From: Halomarina oriensis
Lineage (GTDB): Archaea; Halobacteriota; Halobacteria; Halobacteriales; Haloarculaceae
Length of the DNA: 64,000 nt
Assembly (NCBI RefSeq): GCF_009791395.1
Contig: NZ_WSZK01000015.1
Span: forward strand, 124,001-188,000
Direction of reading: 5' to 3'
Shown here: piece after piece, positions 17,626 to 26,950 of the stretch
Numbering within the stretch: the stretch's first letter is position 1
How the letters are laid out: each line of letters begins with the position of its first letter
Notes under the pieces: model-generated
Told to the model about the DNA's origin: nothing
Seen by the model: only the letters and a program-made list of their open reading frames with translations
Databases searched by the model: none
Made by a program: the position numbers and the translations under genes

Positions 17626-19680
17626 ATGAGTGACGCTGGGTCTCCGTTGCAGCCAGACCGGCCGGGGAAGGACCGACCGTTCCGTGTCGAGGCACCGTTC
17701 GACCCCGCCGGTGACCAGCCGGAAGCCATCGAGCAGTTGGCCGACGGCTACCGACAGGGGATGAGCGAACAGACGCTGCTGGGGGTGACGGGGTCGGGGA
17801 AGACCAACACCGTCTCGTGGGTCGTCGAGGAGATTCAACAGCCCACGCTCGTCATCGCGCACAACAAGACGCTCGCCGCACAGCTCTACGACGAGTTCCG
17901 GAACCTGTTTCCCGACAACGCCGTCGAGTACTTCGTCAGCTACTACGACTACTACCAGCCCGAGGCGTACGTCGAGCAGACGGACACCTACATCGACAAG
18001 GACGCCTCCATCAACGACGAGATCGACCGGCTACGCCACTCCGCGACCCGGTCGCTGCTGACGCGTGACGACGTCATCGTCGTCGCCTCCGTGTCGGCCA
18101 TCTACGGTCTCGGTGACCCGCACACGTACGAGGACATGGCGCTGCGCCTCGAAGCCGACCAGTCCATCGACCGCGACGAACTCCTGAAACGGCTCGTCGA
18201 CCTGAACTACGAGCGCAACGACGTGGACTTCACGCAGGGCACGTTCCGGGTTCGCGGCGACACCGTCGAGGTGTACCCGATGTACGGTCGCTACGCCGTC
18301 CGCGTGGAGTTCTGGGGCGACGAGATAGACCGGATGCAGAAGATAGACCCGCTCGAAGGCGAGGCGAAAGGCGAGCAGGAGGCCGTCCTCGTCCACCCGG
18401 CGGAGCACTACTCGCTGCCCGAAGCGCGCATGGAGGAGGCCATCGCCGAGATAGAGGACCTGATGCACGAGCGCGTGAGCTACTTCGAGCGCTCGGGCGA
18501 CCTGCTCGCCGCCCAGCGCATCGAGGAGCGCACGACGTTCGACGTCGAGATGATGCGCGAGACGGGCTACTGCTCGGGCATCGAGAACTACTCCGTCCAC
18601 CTCGACGACCGACAGCCGGGGGACGCCCCGTACACGCTGCTCGATTACTTCCCCGACGACTTCCTCACCGTCGTCGACGAGTCACACGTCACGCTCCCGC
18701 AGGTGAAGGGGCAACTCGCGGGCGATAAGTCCCGCAAGGACTCGCTGGTCGGCAACGGCTTCCGCCTGCCGACGGCGTACGACAACCGCCCGCTCAGCTT
18801 CGAGGAGTTCGAGGAGAAGACCGACAACCTGCTCTACGTCTCGGCGACGCCGGGCGACTACGAACGCGAACAGAGCGAGCAGATCGTCGAACAGATCGTC
18901 CGCCCGACGCACCTCGTCGACCCGAAGGTCGACATCTCACCCGCCGAGGGGCAGGTCGAGGACCTGCTCGACCGCATCGACGAGCGCATCGAACGCGACG
19001 AACGCGTCCTCGTCACGACACTCACCAAACGGATGGCCGAGGACCTGACCGAGTACCTCGAAGAGTCGGGCGTGGCCGTCGAGTACATGCACGACGAGAC
19101 GGACACGCTGGAGCGCCACGAGTTGGTCAGAGGCCTCCGTCTCGGCGAGTTCGACGTGCTCGTCGGCATCAACCTGCTCCGGGAGGGGCTGGACATCCCC
19201 GAGGTGAGCCTCGTCGCCATCCTCGACGCCGACCAGCAGGGGTTCCTCCGCTCGGAGACCACGCTCGTCCAGACGATGGGGCGTGCGGCGCGAAACGTCA
19301 ACGGCGAAGTCGTCCTCTACGCCGACGACACCACCGACGCGATGGCCGCCGCCATCGACGAGACCCAGCGCCGTCGTGAGATTCAACAGCAGTTCAACGA
19401 AGACCACGGCTACACGCCGACGACCATCGAGAAGGACGTCGGCGAGACGAACCTGCCGGGGAGCAAGACCGACACGAAGAACGTCGCCGACGTCGACCCC
19501 GACAGCGCCGAGGAGGCCGAGGAGTACGTCGCGGACCTCGAACGCCGGATGAACGAGGCCGCCTCCAACCTGGAGTTCGAACTCGCCGCCGACATCCGCG
19601 ACCGCATCCGGACGGTCAGCGAGGCGTACGAACTCGACCGCGAGGAGGAGGGCGTCCCGGCACCCGCAGAAGAGTTCTGA
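17626..19680 (+). CDS. uvrB: excinuclease ABC subunit UvrB
   Basis: Damage-verifying helicase-like subunit of bacterial-type nucleotide excision repair, 684 residues. Walker A GVTGSGKT (53-60), the damage-probing beta-hairpin region [21 protein letters not shown] as the DExH motif, helicase motifs V/VI ([22 protein letters not shown]), and a C-terminal UVR domain ([24 protein letters not shown] in the last 50 residues) that contacts UvrC. The ATG at 17626 is chosen because the upstream frame is not protein-like. uvrC lies 8 kb away on the other strand; uvrA is not in the window. Confidence 0.97.
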   Translation: MSDAGSPLQPDRPGKDRPFRVEAPFDPAGDQPEAIEQLADGYRQGMSEQTLLGVTGSGKTNTVSWVVEEIQQPTLVIAHNKTLAAQLYDEFRNLFPDNAVEYFVSYYDYYQPEAYVEQTDTYIDKDASINDEIDRLRHSATRSLLTRDDVIVVASVSAIYGLGDPHTYEDMALRLEADQSIDRDELLKRLVDLNYERNDVDFTQGTFRVRGDTVEVYPMYGRYAVRVEFWGDEIDRMQKIDPLEGEAKGEQEAVLVHPAEHYSLPEARMEEAIAEIEDLMHERVSYFERSGDLLAAQRIEERTTFDVEMMRETGYCSGIENYSVHLDDRQPGDAPYTLLDYFPDDFLTVVDESHVTLPQVKGQLAGDKSRKDSLVGNGFRLPTAYDNRPLSFEEFEEKTDNLLYVSATPGDYEREQSEQIVEQIVRPTHLVDPKVDISPAEGQVEDLLDRIDERIERDERVLVTTLTKRMAEDLTEYLEESGVAVEYMHDETDTLERHELVRGLRLGEFDVLVGINLLREGLDIPEVSLVAILDADQQGFLRSETTLVQTMGRAARNVNGEVVLYADDTTDAMAAAIDETQRRREIQQQFNEDHGYTPTTIEKDVGETNLPGSKTDTKNVADVDPDSAEEAEEYVADLERRMNEAASNLEFELAADIRDRIRTVSEAYELDREEEGVPAPAEEF

Positions 19681-19711
19681 GCGACGCTCCGGGCGACGCA
19701 GTGCGACGTGC

Positions 19712-20222
19712 TCAGTCCTCGCCGGGTACCGCCCCGTCCGACTCCGCGCTCGCTTCTACTTCGGAGTCACCGGCCGACGTCTCGCCGTCGACGGTCACCC
19801 CGCCGTCCGGCCCGTCGCGTTCGTTCACGTCGAGTTCGCCGTCACCGGACGCAGTCCGGTTGCCCGAGGGGTCGTCAGACCCCTCGCTGTCGCCGTCGTA
19901 GTCCCCGTCGAGCAGTTGCTCGCGGGGCGTCGTCCCCTTGTCGTCGACGGACATGTCCGCGTAGCCCTTCTCCATCCGGATGCCGTGCCACTCGACGCCC
20001 CACTCGGTGAGGCGGGCAACCGTCTGATTGGCCGCGTCCCACGGCCGGGCGGTCCAGACGATGATGGTGTGGCCCGCGTCGTACTGCTCGTCGACCCAGT
20101 GGACCATCTCCTCGTCGGGGGCCGGAGCCTCGGTCGTCCGGCCGTCCGGTCGTCCGGTCGTCCTCCTCGCCCTGCGTGAGCGTAGCGTCGAAGTCGACCG
20201 CGATGTGCTGCTGCTCGTTCAT
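19712..20222 (-). pseudogene. HAD-like phosphatase broken by an 8-bp tandem repeat
   Basis: The N terminus in one frame (MNEQQHIAVDFDATLTQGEED, from 20222) has the HAD nucleophile motif DFDAT. The rest lies in another frame from about 20131 down: APAPDEEMVHWVDEQYDAGH, then TIIVWTARPWD (motif II) and RMEKGYADMSVDDKG (motif III). The frames are separated by four near-identical 8-bp units at 20131-20162; two units (16 bp less) or five would join them, two giving a 164-residue protein. The tail from about residue 100 is low-complexity and acidic. Either a decayed gene, an assembly slip, or a slippage-controlled switch. Confidence 0.7.
20131..20162. repeat. 8-bp tandem repeat inside the HAD-like gene
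   Basis: Four consecutive units on the plus strand: CGGTCGTC, CGGCCGTC, CGGTCGTC, CGGTCGTC. Because 8 is not a multiple of 3, each gain or loss changes the reading frame; four copies put the gene out of frame. Confidence 0.8.
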
Positions 20223-20311
20223 GCCAGTCTCGGGGAGGGTCACCCGGTCGGTGTATCAATCCGTGGCCAACAGCGGCGTGGTCGTCGACGCGTCGCAACT
20301 CCAGGCGGTCG

Positions 20312-20360
20312 TAAAACAAATTTGTTTTAGCTATTCCAAGCTCGCTTGGCAAACTTTATG
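20312..20360 (+). promoter_or_regulatory. palindromes and TATA-like box before the ribonucleotide reductase operon
   Basis: An 18-bp perfect palindrome TAAAACAAATTTGTTTTA (20312-20329) and a second inverted repeat CCAAGC-TC-GCTTGG (20336-20349) are followed by ACTTTATGG (20352-20360), a TATA-like box. A start near 20385 would give a leader of about 60 nt to the ATG at 20445. Inference: operator for a dimeric repressor controlling nrdA-nrdB. The regulator is not identified. Confidence 0.5.
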
Positions 20361-20444
20361 GAGAGACCACGGTAGTGACCAGACAGCGCAAACTGCCGTC
20401 GTCGGTCGAGAGACGGCCGGAGACGGCGAGTGGCGACACTACCA

Positions 20445-22934
20445 ATGAGTCAACGAACCAGTGACCACGACGGACTGCGCTCGGTCGTCGAGCGCGCACG
20501 CACCGGCTACGAGCAGGTCGTCGACGAGGCGGCGACGGACGAACTCGTCGAGACGGTCGAACGGAGCCTCCCGCGCGACGCGGACGCCCGGACGAGAGAC
20601 GACGCCATCGTCGACGCCGCCAGCGCCCGCATCGAGCGCGACCCGGCCTACGAGCGCGTGGCGGCGCGGGTCGCCCGGTGGCGGTACTACCGTCGGCTGC
20701 TCGGAACCGTCCCCGAGGACGACGCCGCGTTCGCCGACGCCTACCGCGAGTCGTTCCGCGACAGCCTCACGAACGGCGTCGAGGCGGGGAGGCTCGACGG
20801 ACGGATGACCGAGTTCGACCTCGACGCGCTGGCCGACGCGCTCCGTCCCGAACTGGACGAGCGACTGGGCTACGTGGCGATGGAGACGCTCGTCCAGCGG
20901 TACTTCCTCCGCGTCGACGACGAACCCACCGAACTCCCGCAGGTGTTCTGGATGCGGGTCGCGATGGGACTCGCGCTGAACGAGGACGACAGAACCGGCC
21001 GTGCTATCGAGTTCTACGAGACGATGGCCCGTCTCCGGTTCGTCCCCTCGACGCCGACACTGTTCCACGCCGGGACGAGCCACGCTCAGCTCTCCTCGTG
21101 TTACCTGACGACGGTCCCGGACGACCTCGACGCCATCTTCGACGCCTACGGCGAACACGCCAACCTCTCGAAGTGGTCCGGCGGTCTCGGCACCGACTGG
21201 ACGCCCGTGCGGGCGACCGGCGCGACCATCGAGTCGACCGGGGTCGACTCCACCGGCGTCGTCCCGTTCCTGAAGATTTCGAACGACGTGACGGCGGCCA
21301 TCAACCGCTCGGGGAAACGTCGCGGGGCGGCCTGTGCCTACCTGGCGTGCTGGCACCTCGACTTCCCGGCGTTCCTCGACCTGCGACGCAACACGGGCGA
21401 CGAACGCCGCCGCACCCACGACATGAACACCGCGGCGTGGATTCCGGACCTGTTCGTCCAGCGCGTCCGTGAGGGCGGCCAGTGGACGCTGTTCTCACCC
21501 GACGAGGTGCCCGACCTCCACGAGACGTACGGCAGCGCGTTCGTCGAACGCTACGAGGAGTACGAAGCGCAGGCCGACGCGGGCGACATCGAGCAGTTCG
21601 AGCGGGTCGACGCCGCCGACCTCTGGCGGAGGACCCTCACCCGCCTGTTCGAGACGGGCCACCCGTGGCTCACGTTCAAGGACCCCTGTAACGTCCGCTC
21701 GCCACAGGACCACGCGGGCGTCGTCCGCTCGTCGAACCTCTGTACGGAGATTACGCTCAACACGTCGGCCGAGGAGACGGCGGTCTGCAACCTCGGGTCG
21801 GTCAACCTCTCGCGGCACGTCGTGGACTCCGGCGCGGACGAGGCGGCAGACGCCACGGTCGGTGACCGCGCGGCGACGCTCGACCGAGCGCGTCTCGCCG
21901 ACACCGTCGAGACGGCGATGCGACTGCTCGACAACGTCGTCGATCTGAACTTCTACCCCAGCGAGAAGGCCGAGCGCTCGAACCTGCGCCACCGGCCCGT
22001 CGGTCTCGGCGTGATGGGGTTCCACGACGCGCTCACCGCCCTCGGCGTCCCGATGGCCAGCGAGGCGGCGGTCGAACTCGCGGGCGACCTGCAGGAGCGC
22101 GTCGCGTATCACGCGATTCTGAACTCCGCTCGACTGGCCCGCGAACGCGGCACCTACGAGAGCTACGCGGGGTCGAAGTGGGACCGCGACGTCTTCCCGC
22201 AGGACACCATCGACCTGCTCGAACGCGAACGCGGCGAGTCGGTGGCCGTCGACCCCGAGGAGTCACTCGACTGGTCGACGGTCCGCGAACACGTCGCCAC
22301 CCACGGGATGCGCAACTCCAACACGATGGCCGTCGCACCGACGGCGACCATCTCGACCATCGCCGGGACGACGCCCTCGGTCGAACCGCGCTACTCCAAC
22401 CTCTACGTCAAGTCGAACATGTCCGGCGAGTTCACGATGCTCAACGAGCGCCTCGTCGCGGACCTGAAACGCGAGGGCCTCTGGGACGACGGGATGGTCG
22501 ACCGCCTGAAGTACCACGACGGGTCGGTTCAGGAGATAACCGACGTTCCCGAGTCGGTTCGAGAACGCCACCGGGGCGCGTTCGAGATAGACCCACGCCA
22601 CCAGATTCGAGTCGCCGCCCAGCGCGGCGTCTGGATAGACCAGAGCCAGTCGCTCAACGTCTTCTTCCCCGGCACCGACGGGAGCGTCCTCGACGACGTC
22701 TACCAGCGCGCGTGGGAGTCGGGGCTGAAGACGACCTACTACCTGCGAACGCTCGGCGCGAGTCAGGTGGAGAAGTCGACGCTCGACCTCTCGGAGTACG
22801 ACGGGACACAGTTCCGGGACCGAGGTGACGACGGAGAGGACACGGCCACAGACGGGACTGACGGGACCGGCGAGACCGACCCGTCCCGTGACCTGCCGAG
22901 CGTCGAGGACCCGACCTGCGACGCCTGCCAGTAG
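20445..22934 (+). CDS. nrdA: ribonucleoside-diphosphate reductase, class I large subunit
   Basis: Large (alpha) subunit, 829 residues, reduces ribonucleotides to deoxyribonucleotides. Catalytic features: redox Cys219 (AQLSSCYL), the NLCTEI loop with the thiyl-radical Cys, the partner Cys in TAVCNLGSVN, and the radical-transfer pair YYLRT near residue 767, which argues for a class I enzyme fed by a small subunit. The C-terminal CDACQ supplies the shuttle cysteines (825, 828). No ATP-cone motif (VxKRDG) is visible at the N terminus, so overall activity control may be missing or located elsewhere. The small subunit follows after 51 bp. The ATG at 20445 is favoured over one at 20430. Confidence 0.88.
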   Translation: MSQRTSDHDGLRSVVERARTGYEQVVDEAATDELVETVERSLPRDADARTRDDAIVDAASARIERDPAYERVAARVARWRYYRRLLGTVPEDDAAFADAYRESFRDSLTNGVEAGRLDGRMTEFDLDALADALRPELDERLGYVAMETLVQRYFLRVDDEPTELPQVFWMRVAMGLALNEDDRTGRAIEFYETMARLRFVPSTPTLFHAGTSHAQLSSCYLTTVPDDLDAIFDAYGEHANLSKWSGGLGTDWTPVRATGATIESTGVDSTGVVPFLKISNDVTAAINRSGKRRGAACAYLACWHLDFPAFLDLRRNTGDERRRTHDMNTAAWIPDLFVQRVREGGQWTLFSPDEVPDLHETYGSAFVERYEEYEAQADAGDIEQFERVDAADLWRRTLTRLFETGHPWLTFKDPCNVRSPQDHAGVVRSSNLCTEITLNTSAEETAVCNLGSVNLSRHVVDSGADEAADATVGDRAATLDRARLADTVETAMRLLDNVVDLNFYPSEKAERSNLRHRPVGLGVMGFHDALTALGVPMASEAAVELAGDLQERVAYHAILNSARLARERGTYESYAGSKWDRDVFPQDTIDLLERERGESVAVDPEESLDWSTVREHVATHGMRNSNTMAVAPTATISTIAGTTPSVEPRYSNLYVKSNMSGEFTMLNERLVADLKREGLWDDGMVDRLKYHDGSVQEITDVPESVRERHRGAFEIDPRHQIRVAAQRGVWIDQSQSLNVFFPGTDGSVLDDVYQRAWESGLKTTYYLRTLGASQVEKSTLDLSEYDGTQFRDRGDDGEDTATDGTDGTGETDPSRDLPSVEDPTCDACQ

Positions 22935-22985
22935 CGACCGACGAGACGAATCGCCCGACGACCACACTGCACACCCACATCACTG

Positions 22986-23978
22986 ATGCCGATTCTCGAC
23001 ACCGACGGAACCCACGACCCGAACAAGATACTGCCCATCGACTACGACTGGGCCCGCGAGTACTACCAGGCCGGCGTCGCCAACAACTGGACGCCCGAGG
23101 AGATACCGATGGGTGACGACGTCGACCAGTGGACGGGCGACGCGCTCACCGACGCCGAACGCCGCCTCGTCGAGTGGAACCTCGGGTTCTTCTCGACGGC
23201 CGAGTCGCTCACCGCGAACAACGTCGTCCTCGCCGTCTACGACCACGTCACCGCCCCGGAGTGTCGCCAGTACCTCCTCAGACAGGCCTACGAGGAGGCC
23301 ATCCACACGGACACGTTCATCTACTGCTGTGACTCGCTGGGGTTCGACCCGGAGTACCTCTACGGGATGTACGACCGCATCCCCGCCATCGAGGCGAAAG
23401 ACGACTTCGTCGTCGACCTGACCCGTGCAGTCGACGACCCGTCGTTCACCGTCGACTCAACCGCCGACGTGCGCGAACTGCTCCGTGACCTCGTCGGCTT
23501 CTACGTGGTGATGGAGGGCGTGTTCTTCTACGCCGGGTTCGCGATGATGCTCGCGCTCAAACGCCAGGGGAAGATGGTCGGCGTCGGCGAGCAGTTCGAG
23601 TACATCATGCGCGACGAGTCGCTGCACGTCAACTTCGGTGTCGACCTCGTCGGGCAGATTCGCGCCGAACACCCCGACGCGTGGAGCCCCGAGTTCGGCG
23701 AGGAGGTCGTCTCCCTCGTCACCGACGCCGTCGACCTCGAACGGGGCTACGCCCGCGAGGCGTGCCCACCCGACGTGATGGGAATGCACCCCGAGAGCTT
23801 CGAGGAGTACGTCGAGTACGTCGCCGACCGCCGCCTCGGACAGCTCGACCTGCCCGAGCAGTACGGGACGGAGAACCCGTTCCCGTGGCTATCGGAGTCC
23901 GTCGACCTCAACAAGGAGAAGAACTTCTTCGAGACGAAAGTCACCGAGTACCAGAGCGGAGGATCCCTCGAATGGTGA
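22986..23978 (+). CDS. nrdB: ribonucleoside-diphosphate reductase, class I small subunit with class Ic residues
   Basis: Small (beta, R2) subunit, 330 residues, ferritin-like. The six metal ligands are visible: Glu73 (TAESLTANN), Glu104 and His107 (EEAIH), Glu177 (VVMEGVFF), Glu211 and His214 (RDESLHVNF). The position of the radical tyrosine, four residues after His107, is Phe111 (HTDTF), and the first ligand is Glu where class Ia enzymes have Asp. Both are hallmarks of class Ic (Chlamydia-type Mn/Fe) proteins. A Tyr near the C terminus (TEYQSGGSLEW) can relay the radical to NrdA. It overlaps the thioesterase gene by 7 bp, so the three genes form an operon. Confidence 0.88.
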   Translation: MPILDTDGTHDPNKILPIDYDWAREYYQAGVANNWTPEEIPMGDDVDQWTGDALTDAERRLVEWNLGFFSTAESLTANNVVLAVYDHVTAPECRQYLLRQAYEEAIHTDTFIYCCDSLGFDPEYLYGMYDRIPAIEAKDDFVVDLTRAVDDPSFTVDSTADVRELLRDLVGFYVVMEGVFFYAGFAMMLALKRQGKMVGVGEQFEYIMRDESLHVNFGVDLVGQIRAEHPDAWSPEFGEEVVSLVTDAVDLERGYAREACPPDVMGMHPESFEEYVEYVADRRLGQLDLPEQYGTENPFPWLSESVDLNKEKNFFETKVTEYQSGGSLEW

Positions 23979-24475
23979 GCGAGGCCACGACCCTCGCGCC
24001 GGTACCCGAGACCGCCACACTCGTCGACTCCTACACCGAGATGAGCGAGATTCTGATGCCCAACCACACGAACAACCTCGGGCGGGCGCTCGGCGGGTCG
24101 GTGCTGCACTGGATGGACATCTGTGGAGCCATCGCGTCACGGCGGTTCGCCCGTCGACAGGTCGTCACGGCGTCGATGGACCACGTCGACTTCCTCGCGC
24201 CCATCACGCTCGGCGACGTCGTCACCGTCGAGGGCTACGTCTTCGAGACGGGCCGCGCGAGCATGGACGTGCGCGTGACCGTCCGGGCGGAGCGACCCGC
24301 AGCGGACGAACGCCGCGACACCGCCACCTCGTTTTTCACCTTCGTCGCGCTAGACGACGAGGAGACGCCGACGCCCGTGCCGACACTCGACTGTCCCGAC
24401 GAGCGCCAGCGTGCGCTCAGAGACCGAGCGCTCGAACAACGGTCCCGCAGACGACGGGACCTCGCGGAGGGGTAG
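23972..24475 (+). CDS. acyl-CoA thioesterase (hotdog, YciA/BACH type)
   Basis: A 167-residue hotdog thioesterase of the acyl-CoA hydrolase type, with MPNHTNNLGRALGGSVLHWMD (core Asn and the helix Asp), MDHVDFLAPITLGDVVTVEGYV and the ASMDVRVTVRAE strand. It should hydrolyse medium or long acyl-CoAs in the cytoplasm. The ATG at 23972 overlaps the nrdB stop (ATGGTGA) and is preceded by GGAGGATC, a good Shine-Dalgarno site, which fixes the start. The C-terminal 30 residues are Arg-rich. Its link with nucleotide reduction appears to be only co-transcription. Confidence 0.85.
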   Translation: MVSEATTLAPVPETATLVDSYTEMSEILMPNHTNNLGRALGGSVLHWMDICGAIASRRFARRQVVTASMDHVDFLAPITLGDVVTVEGYVFETGRASMDVRVTVRAERPAADERRDTATSFFTFVALDDEETPTPVPTLDCPDERQRALRDRALEQRSRRRRDLAEG

Positions 24476-24483
24476 TCCGCGAC

Positions 24484-25767
24484 TCAGTTCGACTCGGGGT
24501 CGGGTTCCGCCCCCTCGACGGCCTCGTCGACCGCCTCCTCGATCTCGATACTCGTCATCTCGACGTCGCTCTCGACGCCCGCGGCGATGTCGGTGATGTC
24601 GTCCAGACCGAGCATCTCGCGTGTCTCGCTGTCGAAGTCGTTGGTGTCGAGGGTCGCCGGCACGCCGTGGTCGGTCCCCGAGAGGTGCTTGCCGTAGCGC
24701 CCGAGTAGCGACGTGAGTTCCTGGGGCAGGACGTACGTCGTCGAGGGCGACTTGCCGATGTCGCTGAGCGTGTCGAAGCCCTTGTCGATGATGGCCCGTT
24801 CGCCCATCGACTCCGCGCTCTTCGCACGGAGGACCGTCGAGATGGCGTCACCCTGCGCTTCGAGGACCTGTGCCTGCTTCTCCCCCTGCGCACGGATGAT
24901 GTTCGACGTCTTCTCCCCCTCGGCACGTTCGACGGCGCTGACGCGTTCACCCTGTGCCTCCAGAATCATCGCCCGGCGGTGACGCTCGGCGCTCGACTGC
25001 TGTTCCATCGCGTTCACGACTACGGCGCTGGGCATCACCTCGCGGACCTCGACGGCCTCGACTTCGACGCCCCAGCGGTCGGTCGGCTCCTGTAACTCCT
25101 GGCGGATGAAGTCGTTGATGTCCTCACGCCGCGAGAGCGTCTCGTCGAGCGCCATGTCGCCGATGGCCGCCCGGAGCGTCGTCTGGGCGAGGTACGACGT
25201 CGCCCGCCGGTAGTCGTCCACTTCGAGGAACGCACGTTCGGCGTCGACGACGCGGACGTAGACGACGGCGTCGGCGGTGACCGGCGAGTTGTCGCGCGTG
25301 ATGGCCTCCTGGGTCGGGACGTCGAGCGTCTCGGTCCGCATGTCGAACGCGTAGGTGCGGGAGATGAGCGGCGGGACGAAGTGCAGACCGGGGTCGAGGA
25401 GGCCCTTGTTCGCGCCGAACACCGTCAGGGCGCGGTTCTCGTACGCCTGGACGAGTTCGATGGAGTCGACGAAGAGCGCGAGCACGGCGAGCGTGAGGGC
25501 GATGCCGACGGCTGCCAGCGACGAGACCGGTAGCATGCCGGTGAACCCCAGCGCGAGGACGGCGCCGGCGACGACGAACAGGTACCTGCTCCAGCGCGGC
25601 ACCGGTCGGTCGCCGCCGGCCCCGTACCCGGTGCCGAGGTTGTAGTCGCGGGTCGAGGACCCGGCGGAGCGACCCGAGCGGCCGCTGGAGGCTCGACCCT
25701 GGTTCGTCTCCCCCTCGCCCACCGCCTGGCCGAGTTTGTAGAAGACGCTGTCGCGGGACCCACTCAT
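24484..25767 (-). CDS. SPFH/stomatin-prohibitin family membrane protein
   Basis: A 427-residue membrane-anchored scaffold protein. After a Gly/Ser-rich N terminus come two close hydrophobic segments (about 60-78 and 80-100), then an SPFH domain (NRALTVFGANKGLLDPGLHF to VREVMPSAVV), then a coiled coil rich in Glu/Ala/Arg/Gln (SSAERHRRAMILEAQGERVS and the repeated RAQGEKQAQVLEAQGDAIS) typical of stomatin oligomerisation, and an acidic tail. Likely role: membrane microdomain organisation or protease control. The usual NfeD partner is not adjacent. The ATG at 25767 is chosen over 25791. Confidence 0.85.
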   Translation of the reverse strand: MSGSRDSVFYKLGQAVGEGETNQGRASSGRSGRSAGSSTRDYNLGTGYGAGGDRPVPRWSRYLFVVAGAVLALGFTGMLPVSSLAAVGIALTLAVLALFVDSIELVQAYENRALTVFGANKGLLDPGLHFVPPLISRTYAFDMRTETLDVPTQEAITRDNSPVTADAVVYVRVVDAERAFLEVDDYRRATSYLAQTTLRAAIGDMALDETLSRREDINDFIRQELQEPTDRWGVEVEAVEVREVMPSAVVVNAMEQQSSAERHRRAMILEAQGERVSAVERAEGEKTSNIIRAQGEKQAQVLEAQGDAISTVLRAKSAESMGERAIIDKGFDTLSDIGKSPSTTYVLPQELTSLLGRYGKHLSGTDHGVPATLDTNDFDSETREMLGLDDITDIAAGVESDVEMTSIEIEEAVDEAVEGAEPDPESN

Positions 25768-25860
25768 ACGTTGACTATCGGTGACATACACCTAAGCGTT
25801 TCGTGGGCGCGACACCGATACCACCGGCGACGCGAAGTCCTCGCGTCCCCTACCGACCAC

Positions 25861-26199
25861 ATGAACGTCGTGTTCCACTGTTCGAGCGGCGACGGCGCCG
25901 ACCACGGCCACGCCCTCGCCAACGCGCGGAACCTGCTGGCCGACGACACCGTCACCGTCGACGAACTCGCCGTCGTGTTCAACGGCGAAGCGGTCCGGGC
26001 CGTCGCCGAGAACGCACCACACGCCGACGAGATTCGGGGAATCACCGACGACGTGCGGTTCGTCGCGTGCTCGAACTCGCTGGCGAGCCGTGACCTCCCC
26101 CCGGAGACGCTCGTCGACGGCGTCGAACTCGGGAGTTCGGGCGTCGGAACGGTCGTGAAACTGCAGGCGGCGGGCTATCACTACGTGAAGGTACCCTGA
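25861..26199 (+). CDS. DsrE-family protein
   Basis: A 112-residue DsrE/DsrF-like protein. It has the N-terminal strand MNVVFHCSSGDG, the ELAVVFNGEAVRAV second strand, and VRFVACSNSLASRDLPPETL, where the Cys corresponds to the conserved cysteine that carries sulfur in sulfur-relay members. Ends with the strand VGTVVKLQAAGYHYVKVP. A role in sulfur transfer is possible, but no tusA/dsr neighbours are present. It is divergent from the SPFH gene. Confidence 0.8.
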   Translation: MNVVFHCSSGDGADHGHALANARNLLADDTVTVDELAVVFNGEAVRAVAENAPHADEIRGITDDVRFVACSNSLASRDLPPETLVDGVELGSSGVGTVVKLQAAGYHYVKVP

Positions 26200-26275
26200 A
26201 CGCCGACCTCGACACGAACGTCCCCGGTGACGCGCCGTCCCAGCGTCTCACCCCGACGCGCGATGTTCCGAGAAG

Positions 26276-26950
26276 CTACTCCGACAGCACGCCGTCACCG
26301 GCGGTCCGTCCCCAGTTCAGCCCGTTCGAGATGAACGTCTTGTGGCCCCGCCGGAGCCGTTCGGAGGCCGCCTGATGCGAGATGCCGAGTTCCTCGGCGA
26401 TACCTTCGATGTCGATGCGCCGGGGGATGTCGTAGTAGCCGCGGTCGAGCGCCAGCACGAGCGCCTCGTACTGCTCGGTCGAGAGGCCGAACCGGCCGCT
26501 CCGTGTCCCTTCCATCTCGTAGATGTTGTTCACCTCGACCGCGAAGTTCGACGCCGTACAGAAGTCGTAGGTCGCCGACAGCGAGTCCCGCGTCGGAAAG
26601 AGGAGGCGGAACTCCCAGCGCCCGTCCCGCCCGCGAGCGCTGAGAATCGTCGACTCCCCCTCGACGAGCATCTGTGCGAGCGCTCGAATCTTGTACACCC
26701 ACTCCATCCGGTAGAAGAACTCGCCGTCGAGGTCTTCGAGGAGTTCGAACGACCCGACGGAGCCGTCGGCCTCGAACGCCGCTTCGAGACCCTCCCGGTC
26801 GGCACCGAGCGCCCAGACGTACGGGATGGCCGTGCTCTTGTCCCGAGCGACGATCTTCACGGGTTCGAACATCGCGGACGGAACCGCCTCGAACGTCTCC
26901 CACAGCGCGAACTCGGTCGCCGGCACCTCGATCTCCGCGATGGTGCTCAT
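26276..26950 (-). CDS. Bat-type helix-turn-helix regulator (HTH_10)
   Basis: A 224-residue transcription factor of the bacterio-opsin-activator type common in haloarchaea. The N-terminal about 150 residues form the sensor-like domain seen in these proteins (FALWETFEAVPSAMFEPVKI through FRLLFPTRDSLSATYDFC). The C-terminal HTH_10 is LSTEQYEALVLALDRGYYDIP, then IDIEGIAEELGISHQAASERLRRG. Ligand and targets unknown. A TATA-like AGTATAACTC lies 27 bp before its ATG on its strand. Confidence 0.87.
   Translation of the reverse strand: MSTIAEIEVPATEFALWETFEAVPSAMFEPVKIVARDKSTAIPYVWALGADREGLEAAFEADGSVGSFELLEDLDGEFFYRMEWVYKIRALAQMLVEGESTILSARGRDGRWEFRLLFPTRDSLSATYDFCTASNFAVEVNNIYEMEGTRSGRFGLSTEQYEALVLALDRGYYDIPRRIDIEGIAEELGISHQAASERLRRGHKTFISNGLNWGRTAGDGVLSE

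Noticed and set aside
22986-23978. Reading the small reductase subunit as an R2-like ligand-binding oxidase
   Set aside because: It has a C-terminal radical-relay Tyr, normal R2 length and a directly linked NrdA with the YYLRT pair.
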